This document shows, one piece after another, positions 7,376 to 15,563 of a stretch of DNA of 64,000 nt (positions are counted from its first letter, which is position 1; each line of letters starts with the position of its first letter). The DNA comes from JACKAL01 sp964400355 (GTDB lineage: Bacteria > Bdellovibrionota > Bdellovibrionia > Bdellovibrionales > JAGQZY01). Location: NCBI GenBank assembly GCA_964400355.1, contig CAYNTO010000009.1, forward strand, positions 53,818-117,817, given 5' to 3'. Both the position numbers and the translations under genes were made by a program. The notes under the pieces are model-generated. The model saw nothing but the letters and a program-made list of their open reading frames with translations. It was not told the origin of the DNA and made no database searches.

Positions 7376-8423
7376 GTTTTTCAAAATGTTCCATGTAGGA
7401 CGTGGGATCGCAATCAACCGGATCAAGATCGTACCCGACCCAATTGTCCTCAATCTCTTGCATCTTCCCAGGATGTTTTATCTCGTTGAGCTCCGTAATA
7501 TTTGGATGTTTGTTGTCGAGCAAGCTATTGCCATAATAGTATTCGTAGTTGTCGTAATCTTCCGAAATACTCAGCTTGTCGCTAGCCAATCCTTTTTGCA
7601 CTAAAAGGTTACCTAAGTGTTCTGAAATCTCAGAATCATCAAACAGATCTCCATTTTCCGAACTTCGTGCCGCGCGAATGGCCGGTAAACCAACAGCCAC
7701 GTGATTTGCCAAATAATTGAGAGCCGGAGAATCCCAACGGTGCGATAGGATTTTGGCACGATACTCTGGAATTATCGAATTAAATACTTGCGCTGTCTTA
7801 ATCCCTTTAGCTGTCTCGCGTAAGTGCGACTTTGGTTTCCCTAGTTGGTTTTCGACACCCAATTTAAATAATGCGTATGCCGCATTGCTGGGGAATGCCT
7901 GGCTCAACTGATCCAACTGGGCCAGAGACTTCTCTGGATCATTCTTTTCGCGTTTAGAATTGTACATCAAGCCACTGGTTGCCATGGCATCAATAAAAAG
8001 AACTTCTGGAGATTTACTATTGGCGTTTGGAGCTTTAAACATGGGACTGTTAATGCCGATCATCTCCTTGAGTTCTCTCAACCCCGTAGCCTCGAGAAAA
8101 GCATCAATATAAATAAGGTCTTCATTTTTGCTGCCAATATCTGCGATCAACTTTTGCAGCGCACAGATGTCATTGTTGACGATCAGCTGTTGAATTTCAG
8201 GATAGGTAAACTCTTTTTTATTCGCTCCGAGGTCCACAGGTACCTGAGCCGCCACAGAAGTAGGAGTGGGTTCCAGAACGGGCTTCCGGGTAGCCTGCTT
8301 GCGAATTGCAACTTTGACCTGTGGCAGTGGCGGCAGTGCCGCTGCGGTTGCGTGAGACTTTTGCTTATTCCAAAAGTAATAGCCACCCAAAAGAAAAGCG
8401 ACAATAGCGATGTATTTAAGCAT
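7359..8423 (-). CDS. Membrane-anchored protein of unknown function
   Basis: A 354-residue protein not recognised as a known family. Residues 2-19 form one hydrophobic segment (MLKYIAIVAFLLGGYYFW) that should act as an uncleaved anchor, followed by a Pro/Ala/Lys linker (about 28-65) and a helix-rich domain with repeated hydrophobic spacing and few Cys. The shape suggests a periplasmic or cell-surface helical protein tethered to the inner membrane. It overlaps the rlmN end by 17 bases and diverges from ychJ. Nothing in the sequence indicates an enzyme. Confidence 0.75.
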   Translation of the reverse strand: MLKYIAIVAFLLGGYYFWNKQKSHATAAALPPLPQVKVAIRKQATRKPVLEPTPTSVAAQVPVDLGANKKEFTYPEIQQLIVNNDICALQKLIADIGSKNEDLIYIDAFLEATGLRELKEMIGINSPMFKAPNANSKSPEVLFIDAMATSGLMYNSKREKNDPEKSLAQLDQLSQAFPSNAAYALFKLGVENQLGKPKSHLRETAKGIKTAQVFNSIIPEYRAKILSHRWDSPALNYLANHVAVGLPAIRAARSSENGDLFDDSEISEHLGNLLVQKGLASDKLSISEDYDNYEYYYGNSLLDNKHPNITELNEIKHPGKMQEIEDNWVGYDLDPVDCDPTSYMEHFEKLKGRF

Positions 8424-8535
8424 GCTCCAATTCTAATCCAACGGGTCCAAAAAGATAGGCCAGTCAGTGCCAGAAAACTGCAGTTGCGCTGGGTGCGTAA
8501 GGCCTTTAGGATAGGGGTGATTATAAGGAGTCTTT

Positions 8536-9036
8536 ATGAAATGTTATTGTGGCAGCGGAAACGAATTCTCTGAATGTTGTGAACCCTTAATTCTTGGAAC
8601 CAAGGATCCCAGTACTCCCGAGCAGCTGATGCGCGCACGATATTCGGCCTATGTGACACAAAATATCCCTTACCTTAAAGCCACGCTCACACCGCAGGAT
8701 CGTGCCAGTTTTAAAGAAAGCGATACACGCGAGTGGTCCAAAGCGGAATGGCTTGGCCTTGAAGTGATCGAAGCCAAGGGCAATACTGTCGAGTTCAATG
8801 CGAAATATAAAATGAATGGTAAAACTCTCGAACACCATGAGGTGTCCACTTTTAAAAAGATCGATGGAAAATGGTATTTTCTCGAGGGTGACTCTCATGT
8901 GCATGAGGACGGAAAAGGTCACCATCACCACCACGCTCCCGTTGCACCCATCGTTCGCGAAGAACCCAAAATCAATCGCAATGATCCTTGCACATGTGGT
9001 AGCGGCAAAAAATATAAAAAGTGCTGTGGAGTCTAA
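8536..9036 (+). CDS. ychJ: YchJ family protein with two SEC-C zinc motifs
   Basis: A 166-residue YchJ (UPF0225) protein. An N-terminal SEC-C-like motif (CYCGSGNEFSECC, residues 3-15) and a C-terminal SEC-C motif (CTCGSGKKYKKCC, ending at residue 165) flank an NTF2-like domain containing EQLMRARYSAY, the family hallmark. SEC-C motifs bind zinc, and in SecA they contact SecB and ribosomes; the role of YchJ itself is not established. A His-rich patch (HHHHH, near residue 130) may add a metal site. TAAGGAG precedes the ATG. Confidence 0.88.
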   Translation: MKCYCGSGNEFSECCEPLILGTKDPSTPEQLMRARYSAYVTQNIPYLKATLTPQDRASFKESDTREWSKAEWLGLEVIEAKGNTVEFNAKYKMNGKTLEHHEVSTFKKIDGKWYFLEGDSHVHEDGKGHHHHHAPVAPIVREEPKINRNDPCTCGSGKKYKKCCGV

Positions 9037-9056
9037 CTCTGGAATAGGAAATTCTT

Positions 9057-9983
9057 ATGTTACAAAAATTTCCCCTGGATGAATTTAAAAATCGCGCGGC
9101 AAGTATCATCGTCGGCAAAGAGTTTGAACTGCAAATGGCGCTCACTTGTATGCTCGCCCGCGGTCATCTCTTGATCGAGGACGTACCCGGCATGGGCAAA
9201 ACCACTTTTGTCGTTTTGCTATCTCATTTGCTGGATCTACCGATGAAGCGAATTCAGTTTACCAATGATATGCTACCTACTGACATAGTGGGCTTTCAAA
9301 CTCTCAGTGAGGACAAAAAAACATTTTTGTTTCACAGAGGGCCAATATTTTCCGAATTGGTTCTCGCCGACGAGCTCAATCGCGGTACGCCAAAAACACA
9401 AAGTGCCCTCCTCCAGGCTATGGAAGAAAAAGTAGTGACCGTCGACGGCATCACCCACGCTCTTCCGGAACCGTTCTTTTTGATCGCAACACAAAATCCT
9501 CAAGAGCATTCCGGAACCTACCCGCTCCCCGAGTCTCAATTGGACCGATTTATGATGAGCTTAAGCCTCGGCTATCCCAGCCAAAATAATGAAATGGAAA
9601 TTCTTCGTCGTGGGGACGCACGCCAAAAGCTTCCCGGCATAGCGCCCATAATCGCTCGAAACGATTTCCTGGCGCTGCAAAAAAGTGTAGATGCAGTGTT
9701 CGCCAGCGACGCCACAATCACCTATGTCCAAAATTTATTACAAAGCACACGTGGAAACTCGTCCTACCTGAATGGACTGTCCTCGCGCTGTGGAATTCTG
9801 CTGCTTCAAGCAGGAAAAGCCTGGGCCTTTTTGCAAGACAGAAATTATGTTTTGCCAGAAGACATTAAGGCGGTGGCTCCATTTTGTTTGAAACACCGCT
9901 TGCTGCCCAGCAATGGTCGAAATAAATCCGGCTCCCAAGAATTGGTACATACACTTCTTCACCAAACAGCCATTCCCATATGA
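9057..9983 (+). CDS. MoxR-type AAA+ ATPase
   Basis: A 308-residue MoxR ATPase. Walker A is VPGMGKTT (43-50), Walker B is LVLADELNR (about 101-109), and sensor 1 lies in LIATQNPQEHSG. The C-terminal lid follows from about residue 200. MoxR proteins act as chaperones that mature or activate partners, often with DUF58 and von Willebrand-type proteins. Here the downstream DUF58 gene overlaps its stop by 4 bases and a transglutaminase gene follows, so the three should form one operon for a membrane-associated process. Confidence 0.92.
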   Translation: MLQKFPLDEFKNRAASIIVGKEFELQMALTCMLARGHLLIEDVPGMGKTTFVVLLSHLLDLPMKRIQFTNDMLPTDIVGFQTLSEDKKTFLFHRGPIFSELVLADELNRGTPKTQSALLQAMEEKVVTVDGITHALPEPFFLIATQNPQEHSGTYPLPESQLDRFMMSLSLGYPSQNNEMEILRRGDARQKLPGIAPIIARNDFLALQKSVDAVFASDATITYVQNLLQSTRGNSSYLNGLSSRCGILLLQAGKAWAFLQDRNYVLPEDIKAVAPFCLKHRLLPSNGRNKSGSQELVHTLLHQTAIPI

Positions 9984-10858
9984 ACTTTTGGCGCCGATTT
10001 TTCTACAATCGGAACCGCATCTACATGATCCCCAACCGCTTTGGTATGGCCATGTGTTTTCTATTTCTATTTTTTACGGTTACAGGAGCCCATTATTCGA
10101 ACAATCTCATTTTTTTGTTCGCATTCATTGTGGTTAGTTTTCTTTTGATCGCCATTCTCCAAACTGCGAAGAATCTGCGTGGCATTGATGTTCTTTCTGT
10201 ACGACTCCCCAATGGCTTTCCAACCGAGCCATCGGCAGTGGACATTCTGGTCTGCAACACCAAAAACATCGAAAAATTTGGATTGGGATTGCAATTCAAA
10301 GAACAAAAAGACCACGTGATCGTGCACGAAATCTCACCGCAAGATAAAAAGTGGGTTTCGCATCCATTTCGATTGCCGAGAAAGCGAGGATCCTACCGGG
10401 CGTTGCGGATAAAAGTTTTCACCGATGCACCTTACGGGCTCTTTTATGGCTGGTACTACCTCTCGCCAAGCGCTGAAGGCATTGTCTATCCACGTCCGAG
10501 CGGGCTGCCACACGACTCTAAGACTCCATTATCTTTGGGTTCGGATTTTTCAGGAATTAAAGAGTACCAGGAAGGTGACCCACTCCAGCGCATCAGTTGG
10601 AAGCAATCGGCAAAACGAGAGGATCTGTTGGTAAAGGAGTTCGACGACGAAACGCCTGCCAGTGAAGTATTTAAACTTGAGGATTGTCCACAATCCGACA
10701 TCGAAGGCCAACTCTCTCAGCTCGCCCTATGGCTCACTCAAGCAGAAGCCAATCATAAAACCTATGCTTTAGTTCTTCGCGAGCCGATCGCCGCACTTGG
10801 GCGCGGCGAGACTCACTTGCATCAGTGCCTGGCGGAGTTGGGCGTGTATAATGATTAA
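9980..10858 (+). CDS. DUF58 domain membrane protein
   Basis: A 292-residue DUF58 protein. Two hydrophobic segments near the N-terminus (about residues 15-32 and 36-55) anchor it, followed by a cytosolic beta domain and the DUF58 core. The signature GIKEYQEGDPLQRISWKQSAKREDL (split here at about residues 190-214) is clear. DUF58 proteins are steady partners of MoxR ATPases, and a von Willebrand-like fold is expected. Translation is coupled to moxR through an ATGA overlap and to the next gene through an 8-base overlap. Confidence 0.9.
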   Translation: MNFWRRFFYNRNRIYMIPNRFGMAMCFLFLFFTVTGAHYSNNLIFLFAFIVVSFLLIAILQTAKNLRGIDVLSVRLPNGFPTEPSAVDILVCNTKNIEKFGLGLQFKEQKDHVIVHEISPQDKKWVSHPFRLPRKRGSYRALRIKVFTDAPYGLFYGWYYLSPSAEGIVYPRPSGLPHDSKTPLSLGSDFSGIKEYQEGDPLQRISWKQSAKREDLLVKEFDDETPASEVFKLEDCPQSDIEGQLSQLALWLTQAEANHKTYALVLREPIAALGRGETHLHQCLAELGVYND

Positions 10859-12734
10859 ACCGTCGCGCTATCTATTGTTCATCGCATTCACTATTTTTCC
10901 CAATCTACAAATTGTTCCTTTTGACATCGGCATCACACTCGTTGGTCTTTTCTCATGGGTTGGTCTTTTTTGTTTTAAAGATGTATTGCGACCAAACAAA
11001 TGGATCTTGCGTGCAGCTACGATTGGAAGTGTCGTCTATTGTTACATGCGTTTTGGAACATTGGCAGATCCTGCGGCCGCGACATCACTCCTCTGTATGG
11101 TGGCTCTGCTCAAAATTTTTGAAACGCAGACCTATCGAGACGCCATGGTGCTTCTGATAGTTAGCCAAATCGTAGTTATGGCCTATTTGGTGGAATCCTA
11201 TTCTTTAGTCGCCTCGGGCTATATGGTTCTTTCCTTCTTTTTGTGCGTCTATTTTATGATGGAACTTCAGCGCAAGAAATACTTTCTAAAGCAAAACATT
11301 GTGAGGTGGTCGGATCTCTTCTCACTTGAACTCATGGTAGCGTTGCCACTCCTTGTTGGTCTGTTCGTATTTTTCCCGCGCTTCAGTACACGGTTAGGAT
11401 CCGGAGAGAGACTGCTACAAACCGTTGGATTTTCCGAACGAATTGAACTCGGAGAAATGGCAAAGCTCGCACAGTCCAACGAAGTCGCTTTTAAAGTAAG
11501 GTTTTTCTCTGCTCCATCTCCTCCTGCGAGTGAACTTTATTTTCGCGGCGCTGTGCTTAGCCGGCCTGTCAAAATGTCTTGGCGCAAATCGTCCATAGCA
11601 GCCTCTTATTATACGGGTGCGGGTGCAGATCTCAGCGCTGACTACCAAGTACTACTTCCACCGCGCGAACATAGAAACTTGTTCACCTTAGCGGACGCGG
11701 TTTTTTTACAATCGAATCCTCGACTCTTTTTATTACAGAGAAAGTCGGAAAATATATATTTTAGCAGCAGCCCTATAGATCAAAATATCACATATTTAGT
11801 CGCTACCCAGGCGCGCGAAGGGCGTGAGCCATCGCCCGAAGACTTGCTCGTCCCAGAGCCGATGAAACCGACTCTGTCTGCAGTCAGCCAATCGATAACC
11901 GCCACTACTGAAGCCGGCAAAATTGAGAGTATTCTGAACTATTTTAAAGACAATCAGTTCTCATACTCCACGGAAACTCCCGCCTACACGTCGATCGCTG
12001 AGTTTTTTTCGCAAAGAATTGGGTTTTGCGAACACTACGCCTCTGCATTCACGTTGCTTGCGCGCCAGCAGGGGATTCCCAGTCGTGTTGTTGTTGGTTT
12101 CATGGGTGGCGAGATCAATCCGTATGACTCCACCATAACTGTTCGCGATAAATTTGCCCATGCGTGGTCCGAAGTGTACATTAAGGGCCGTGGCTGGCTG
12201 CGCGTGGATCCGACGGCCTTTATTTACCCACAGCGTATGGCCACTTTGCTTGCCACTTCCACTACCAATCAGCAGATCTATGGGAGCTTTTTTTCACAGT
12301 CGTTGCTATTCTTTGAGTCCATCAACAATCAATTCGAAATGTTCCTCATTAGCTATGATGCCAGTTCGCCATGGGGTATGGTCACTCGTCTCAATCAATA
12401 TTTAAAGTGGAACACTCTCGCACTCTTTTTTGTCCTTACACTGTGCTTTCTCTTATTTGCCGTTCTCCTCTGGTGGGTGTGGAGACTCGACGGGTCCAGC
12501 AAAGACCCTCTTGGGCAAGCCTACGTTCTGATTCTTGAGAAGTTGTCGCGAATGAACTTGGAAAAGCAAAAATCAGAGGGTCCACTAGAGTACTGTATGC
12601 GTGTGGAAACGACTAAAAACGTACCCCGCCTCTATGGCGAACTCATAAAACGCTATATCACTCTGCGTTTTGCCCAGCCGTTTGATAACAAGCAGGCGGC
12701 GGATCTTTACCGCGACGTACGTGCTCTGCGCTAA
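10851..12734 (+). CDS. TgpA-like membrane transglutaminase
   Basis: Taking the ATG at 10851, which overlaps the DUF58 stop, the protein has 627 residues. Six or so membrane helices in the first 190 residues match DUF3488. A periplasmic transglutaminase-like domain follows with a complete triad: Cys393 in IGFCEHYA, His437 in FAHAWSE and Asp453 in RVDPTA. A further helix near 535-555 precedes a cytosolic DUF4129-like tail. P. aeruginosa TgpA, of the same architecture and gene order, is essential and acts on the cell envelope. The longer frame from 10797 lies inside the DUF58 gene and is not needed. Confidence 0.9.
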   Translation: MIKPSRYLLFIAFTIFPNLQIVPFDIGITLVGLFSWVGLFCFKDVLRPNKWILRAATIGSVVYCYMRFGTLADPAAATSLLCMVALLKIFETQTYRDAMVLLIVSQIVVMAYLVESYSLVASGYMVLSFFLCVYFMMELQRKKYFLKQNIVRWSDLFSLELMVALPLLVGLFVFFPRFSTRLGSGERLLQTVGFSERIELGEMAKLAQSNEVAFKVRFFSAPSPPASELYFRGAVLSRPVKMSWRKSSIAASYYTGAGADLSADYQVLLPPREHRNLFTLADAVFLQSNPRLFLLQRKSENIYFSSSPIDQNITYLVATQAREGREPSPEDLLVPEPMKPTLSAVSQSITATTEAGKIESILNYFKDNQFSYSTETPAYTSIAEFFSQRIGFCEHYASAFTLLARQQGIPSRVVVGFMGGEINPYDSTITVRDKFAHAWSEVYIKGRGWLRVDPTAFIYPQRMATLLATSTTNQQIYGSFFSQSLLFFESINNQFEMFLISYDASSPWGMVTRLNQYLKWNTLALFFVLTLCFLLFAVLLWWVWRLDGSSKDPLGQAYVLILEKLSRMNLEKQKSEGPLEYCMRVETTKNVPRLYGELIKRYITLRFAQPFDNKQAADLYRDVRALR

Positions 12735-12743
12735 CTTTGACAA

Positions 12744-13625
12744 TTAGTTTTTAGGCAATGGAATAAATTCCGTCTCACCTTTTATAGATCCAAAATTCCT
12801 TTCCACCCAATCCATTTTAGCCCGCTCAATACGCTCTTTGGAGGACGATACAAAATTCCACCAAATGTGGCGAGGTTCCTCAAAGGGTCGACCGCCCAAG
12901 AGAACAGCTCGAGCGTTTGTTTGCGGGTGAAGGCGTAGGGCTTTATTTTGTTCTAACACACCCATATCTCCAGCACGTAAAATCGTTTCACCGACTTTTA
13001 CGTGTCCTTCAACCACATAGAGCGCCAACTCAAAAGCACTTGCCGGCATTTCCAAAGGTTCATCTTTATAAAGATGCAGATCCACATAAACTAAGTCCGA
13101 ATAGGCCTGCACAGGGGATTTGTAGCCTTCATATTCACCGGCAACCAAGCGAATTTTGGTATTTCCGCTATTGAATTCTGGAATGTCCTTCTCGGGATAG
13201 TGATCAAATGAACTTTTCACCTCTTCGTATTTTTTGGGGAGCGCAATCCAAATTTGCAATCCGTGCAAACGTTGGGCGTTTGCACGGGACGTTGCGGAGG
13301 ATCGCTCCGAATGGGCGACCCCGGAGCCTGCGGTCATCCAATTGACAGCTCCAGGCCGGATCGCCTGCTCGAAGCCCAACGTATCGCGATGAATAATTTC
13401 GCCCTCAAACAAATACGTAAGCGTGCTCAAGCCTATGTGTGGATGAGGCCGCACATCCAATCCATGCCCCATCTCAAAATCAACGGGCCCCATGTGATCA
13501 AAAAAAATAAATGGCCCCACCATACGCTTTTTAATATGAGGAAGTGCGCGGCGAACCACGAATCCTTCACCCAAGTCCTTTTGCGCCCCACTGATTAGAA
13601 GCTCAATATTTGAATAAGTGGACAT
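12744..13625 (-). CDS. Pirin family protein (long type)
   Basis: A 293-residue two-cupin pirin, closer to the canonical human/enterobacterial type than the shorter copy at 153. The metal ligands are visible in VRPHPHIGLSTL and VAHSERSS, preceded by GPFIFFDHMGP, a pirin hallmark. The start at 13625 has AAAGGAAT upstream; the frame extends 11 codons further without signals. It stands alone between convergent and divergent neighbours. Function is probably iron- and redox-linked; no partner is implied by context. The two pirins in this window are not close copies of each other. Confidence 0.88.
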   Translation of the reverse strand: MSTYSNIELLISGAQKDLGEGFVVRRALPHIKKRMVGPFIFFDHMGPVDFEMGHGLDVRPHPHIGLSTLTYLFEGEIIHRDTLGFEQAIRPGAVNWMTAGSGVAHSERSSATSRANAQRLHGLQIWIALPKKYEEVKSSFDHYPEKDIPEFNSGNTKIRLVAGEYEGYKSPVQAYSDLVYVDLHLYKDEPLEMPASAFELALYVVEGHVKVGETILRAGDMGVLEQNKALRLHPQTNARAVLLGGRPFEEPRHIWWNFVSSSKERIERAKMDWVERNFGSIKGETEFIPLPKN

Positions 13626-13763
13626 ATATTCCTTTCGAAAAACACAGTGTAACTCCAATCACCGGAAAAATCATGACGCTCAAAAACGACGCGCACGCAC
13701 GATAGTTAAGAAGGTGATTGCTATCGCTATGGGCCATTTGTATAAATATCTGAGGAGATTTCA

Positions 13764-14087
13764 ATGAGTAAAGCGTGGGTGATGTTGTTCGTAGCCGGTG
13801 TGCTCGAAGTCTTTTGGGCAATCGGCCTAAAATACACCGAAGGATTTACTCGGCTGTGGCCAAGCGTTTTAACAATTGCCGCAATTCCTCTGAGCATGTT
13901 TCTGTTGGCTCGAGCCACCCATGAACTCCCGATCGGCACTGCTTACTCAGTATGGGTGGGCATAGGTGCGCTAGGAACATCGGTAATGGGTATTTACCTT
14001 TTCAATGAACCTGCCACACCGCTTCGGCTTCTGTTTTTGGGATTGCTCGTCGTCGCCATTGCAGGTTTAAAGTACACTGTACAATAA
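13764..14087 (+). CDS. sugE: SMR-family guanidinium exporter (Gdx/SugE)
   Basis: A 107-residue small multidrug resistance protein with four membrane helices. The conserved Glu15 in the first helix couples export to proton uptake, and the EVFWAIGLKYTEGF context with Trp and Lys marks the SugE/Gdx branch rather than EmrE. Gdx proteins export guanidinium as dimers. A strong GAGGAG precedes the ATG. I looked for a guanidine riboswitch in the 105 bases upstream and saw no convincing one. Confidence 0.9.
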   Translation: MSKAWVMLFVAGVLEVFWAIGLKYTEGFTRLWPSVLTIAAIPLSMFLLARATHELPIGTAYSVWVGIGALGTSVMGIYLFNEPATPLRLLFLGLLVVAIAGLKYTVQ

Positions 14088-14109
14088 AGAGCTGCTAAAG
14101 ACCATTAAA

Positions 14110-14643
14110 TCACTTTCTTCCAAGTTTTTTTTGCGTCTTCTTTTTTGAGATTTTTTTTCTAACGATTGGCTTTTTTGCGCCAGGTCGCTTTACGATACTT
14201 TTCTTTTTTGCTGTTTTCTTTTTATCATTACCGCGTGCGGGGCGCGGCTTCGGATACACTCCGAACCGCAGATCATCCTGCTCGATCAACCGTGCGATAA
14301 GTTCAATATGATATTCAAATGACGGACTACTCATCGGCAAGTAAAGCCACTTCCCCAATACAGGATGGGGCACCAAATCGGGAAATTCCCGAACTAAACT
14401 CTCGTGACTGCTTCTTTCCATGGGCATAAGCACCCCATTCCACAAATCAAATGGCGATGTTGTGCCTTTGTACTCACGGTCTCCCGGGGTCTCCATGATC
14501 ACCATCACCATACGTCCATTGAGGTAGACCGACAAACCGCCAAACATGGGTTTGGTGAGAAAGGTGGGATTCTTTTCGAAGGGTTCAAGAATGTACCGGA
14601 GAGCGAAGGTTTTAGCCATAACCTCATCATAGATCGATGGCAT
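14110..14643 (-). CDS. TfoX-N-like domain protein with Lys-rich tail
   Basis: About 177 residues from the chosen ATG at 14643. An alternative ATG lies 8 codons later, and the frame stays open to 14712. The core has MFGGLSVYLNGRMVMVI, which resembles the first hairpin of TfoX N-terminal domains. This assignment is tentative. The last 45 residues are almost entirely Lys, Arg, Ala and Pro (KKTAKKKSIVKRPGAKK), like histone-H1-type tails, so nucleic-acid contact is plausible. It is divergent from the ATP-grasp gene at 14716 and converges with the exporter gene. Confidence 0.6.
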   Translation of the reverse strand: MPSIYDEVMAKTFALRYILEPFEKNPTFLTKPMFGGLSVYLNGRMVMVIMETPGDREYKGTTSPFDLWNGVLMPMERSSHESLVREFPDLVPHPVLGKWLYLPMSSPSFEYHIELIARLIEQDDLRFGVYPKPRPARGNDKKKTAKKKSIVKRPGAKKPIVRKKISKKKTQKKLGRK

Positions 14644-14715
14644 CACTCTGTCATCGGTAGCGTGCGCGTCGACAAAGAACGTGACTAGTCTCACCAACAA
14701 ACGTATATCCAAAGT

Positions 14716-15561
14716 ATGAACCGCCTTGTTTATTTGACCTGTGACAATATGGATGGATACGTCACCGATGACGAGCTTACCCTGCCGCTATTAAAAAAGG
14801 CCGGTTGGACAGTGGATGTGCTTTCCTGGACAGCGACCTGCGATTGGTCCGTTTATAAAGCAGCCATTGTTCGCACCACATGGGACTACACTCTCAGGCT
14901 CAACGAATTCCTCGAAAAAATGAAGGTGATCTCATCGCAAACTCGACTGGTGAATTGCTACGAAACAATTGTCTGGAACTCCCGCAAAACCTATCTTAGA
15001 GATTTGGAATCCTGGGGCCTAAAAACCATACCTACGGAGTACAATTGGCCTCAGGACTGGTCAGCGCTTTTCGACAAATGGAAGACTGGTGATATCATGG
15101 CAAAGCCTCAAGTGGGGGCAAACTCCGTGGGCACGCGAATGATCACGCCGAGCAACATTCCCACATCTCCTCTGTTCAGCGAGTCGCCTTTGATTCAGCC
15201 ATTCCGGGAACGTGTCCTCACCGATGGAGAACTTTCGTTTCACTTCTTCAATGGACAGTTTAGTCACCTGGTGCGCAAGTACCCTAAGGTGGGTGACTAC
15301 CGGGTCCAGGAGGAACATGGCGGTACCATTCTATCGGAAGTACCCTCGGAAGATGATCTGAAAGATGCGACTCAAATTTATCGCACTGTAGAAAAACATC
15401 TTAAAGAGCCCACGTTATTTCATCGAATAGATGTGGTTCGTAATCAGAACAACGAGATGGAAATAATGGAAATCGAACTTGTAGAACCCTCTCTGTATTT
15501 TCGCACGCACAAAGATGCTCCGGCCCATTTCGTTAAAGCTCTTACAGCTTATCTTAAGTAA
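14716..15561 (+). CDS. ATP-grasp protein of the RimK/DcsG type
   Basis: A 281-residue ATP-grasp fold. Recognisable parts are the N-terminal pre-ATP domain with RTTWDYTLR, the ATP-binding segment MAKPQVGANSVGTRM near residue 133, and the Mg-site strand ending MEIELVEPSLYF near residue 262. The combination is that of D-cycloserine synthetase DcsG-like and prokaryotic glutathione-synthetase-like proteins. It should ligate an amine or amino acid to a carboxylate, but the substrates are not identifiable. It lies tail to tail with the Atm1-type exporter (2-base gap). Confidence 0.75.
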   Translation: MNRLVYLTCDNMDGYVTDDELTLPLLKKAGWTVDVLSWTATCDWSVYKAAIVRTTWDYTLRLNEFLEKMKVISSQTRLVNCYETIVWNSRKTYLRDLESWGLKTIPTEYNWPQDWSALFDKWKTGDIMAKPQVGANSVGTRMITPSNIPTSPLFSESPLIQPFRERVLTDGELSFHFFNGQFSHLVRKYPKVGDYRVQEEHGGTILSEVPSEDDLKDATQIYRTVEKHLKEPTLFHRIDVVRNQNNEMEIMEIELVEPSLYFRTHKDAPAHFVKALTAYLK

Positions 15562-15563
15562 AG

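Noticed and set aside
13659..13763. Guanidine riboswitch before the Gdx/SugE gene
   Set aside because: No paired hairpins with conserved loop sequences were seen in 105 bases.
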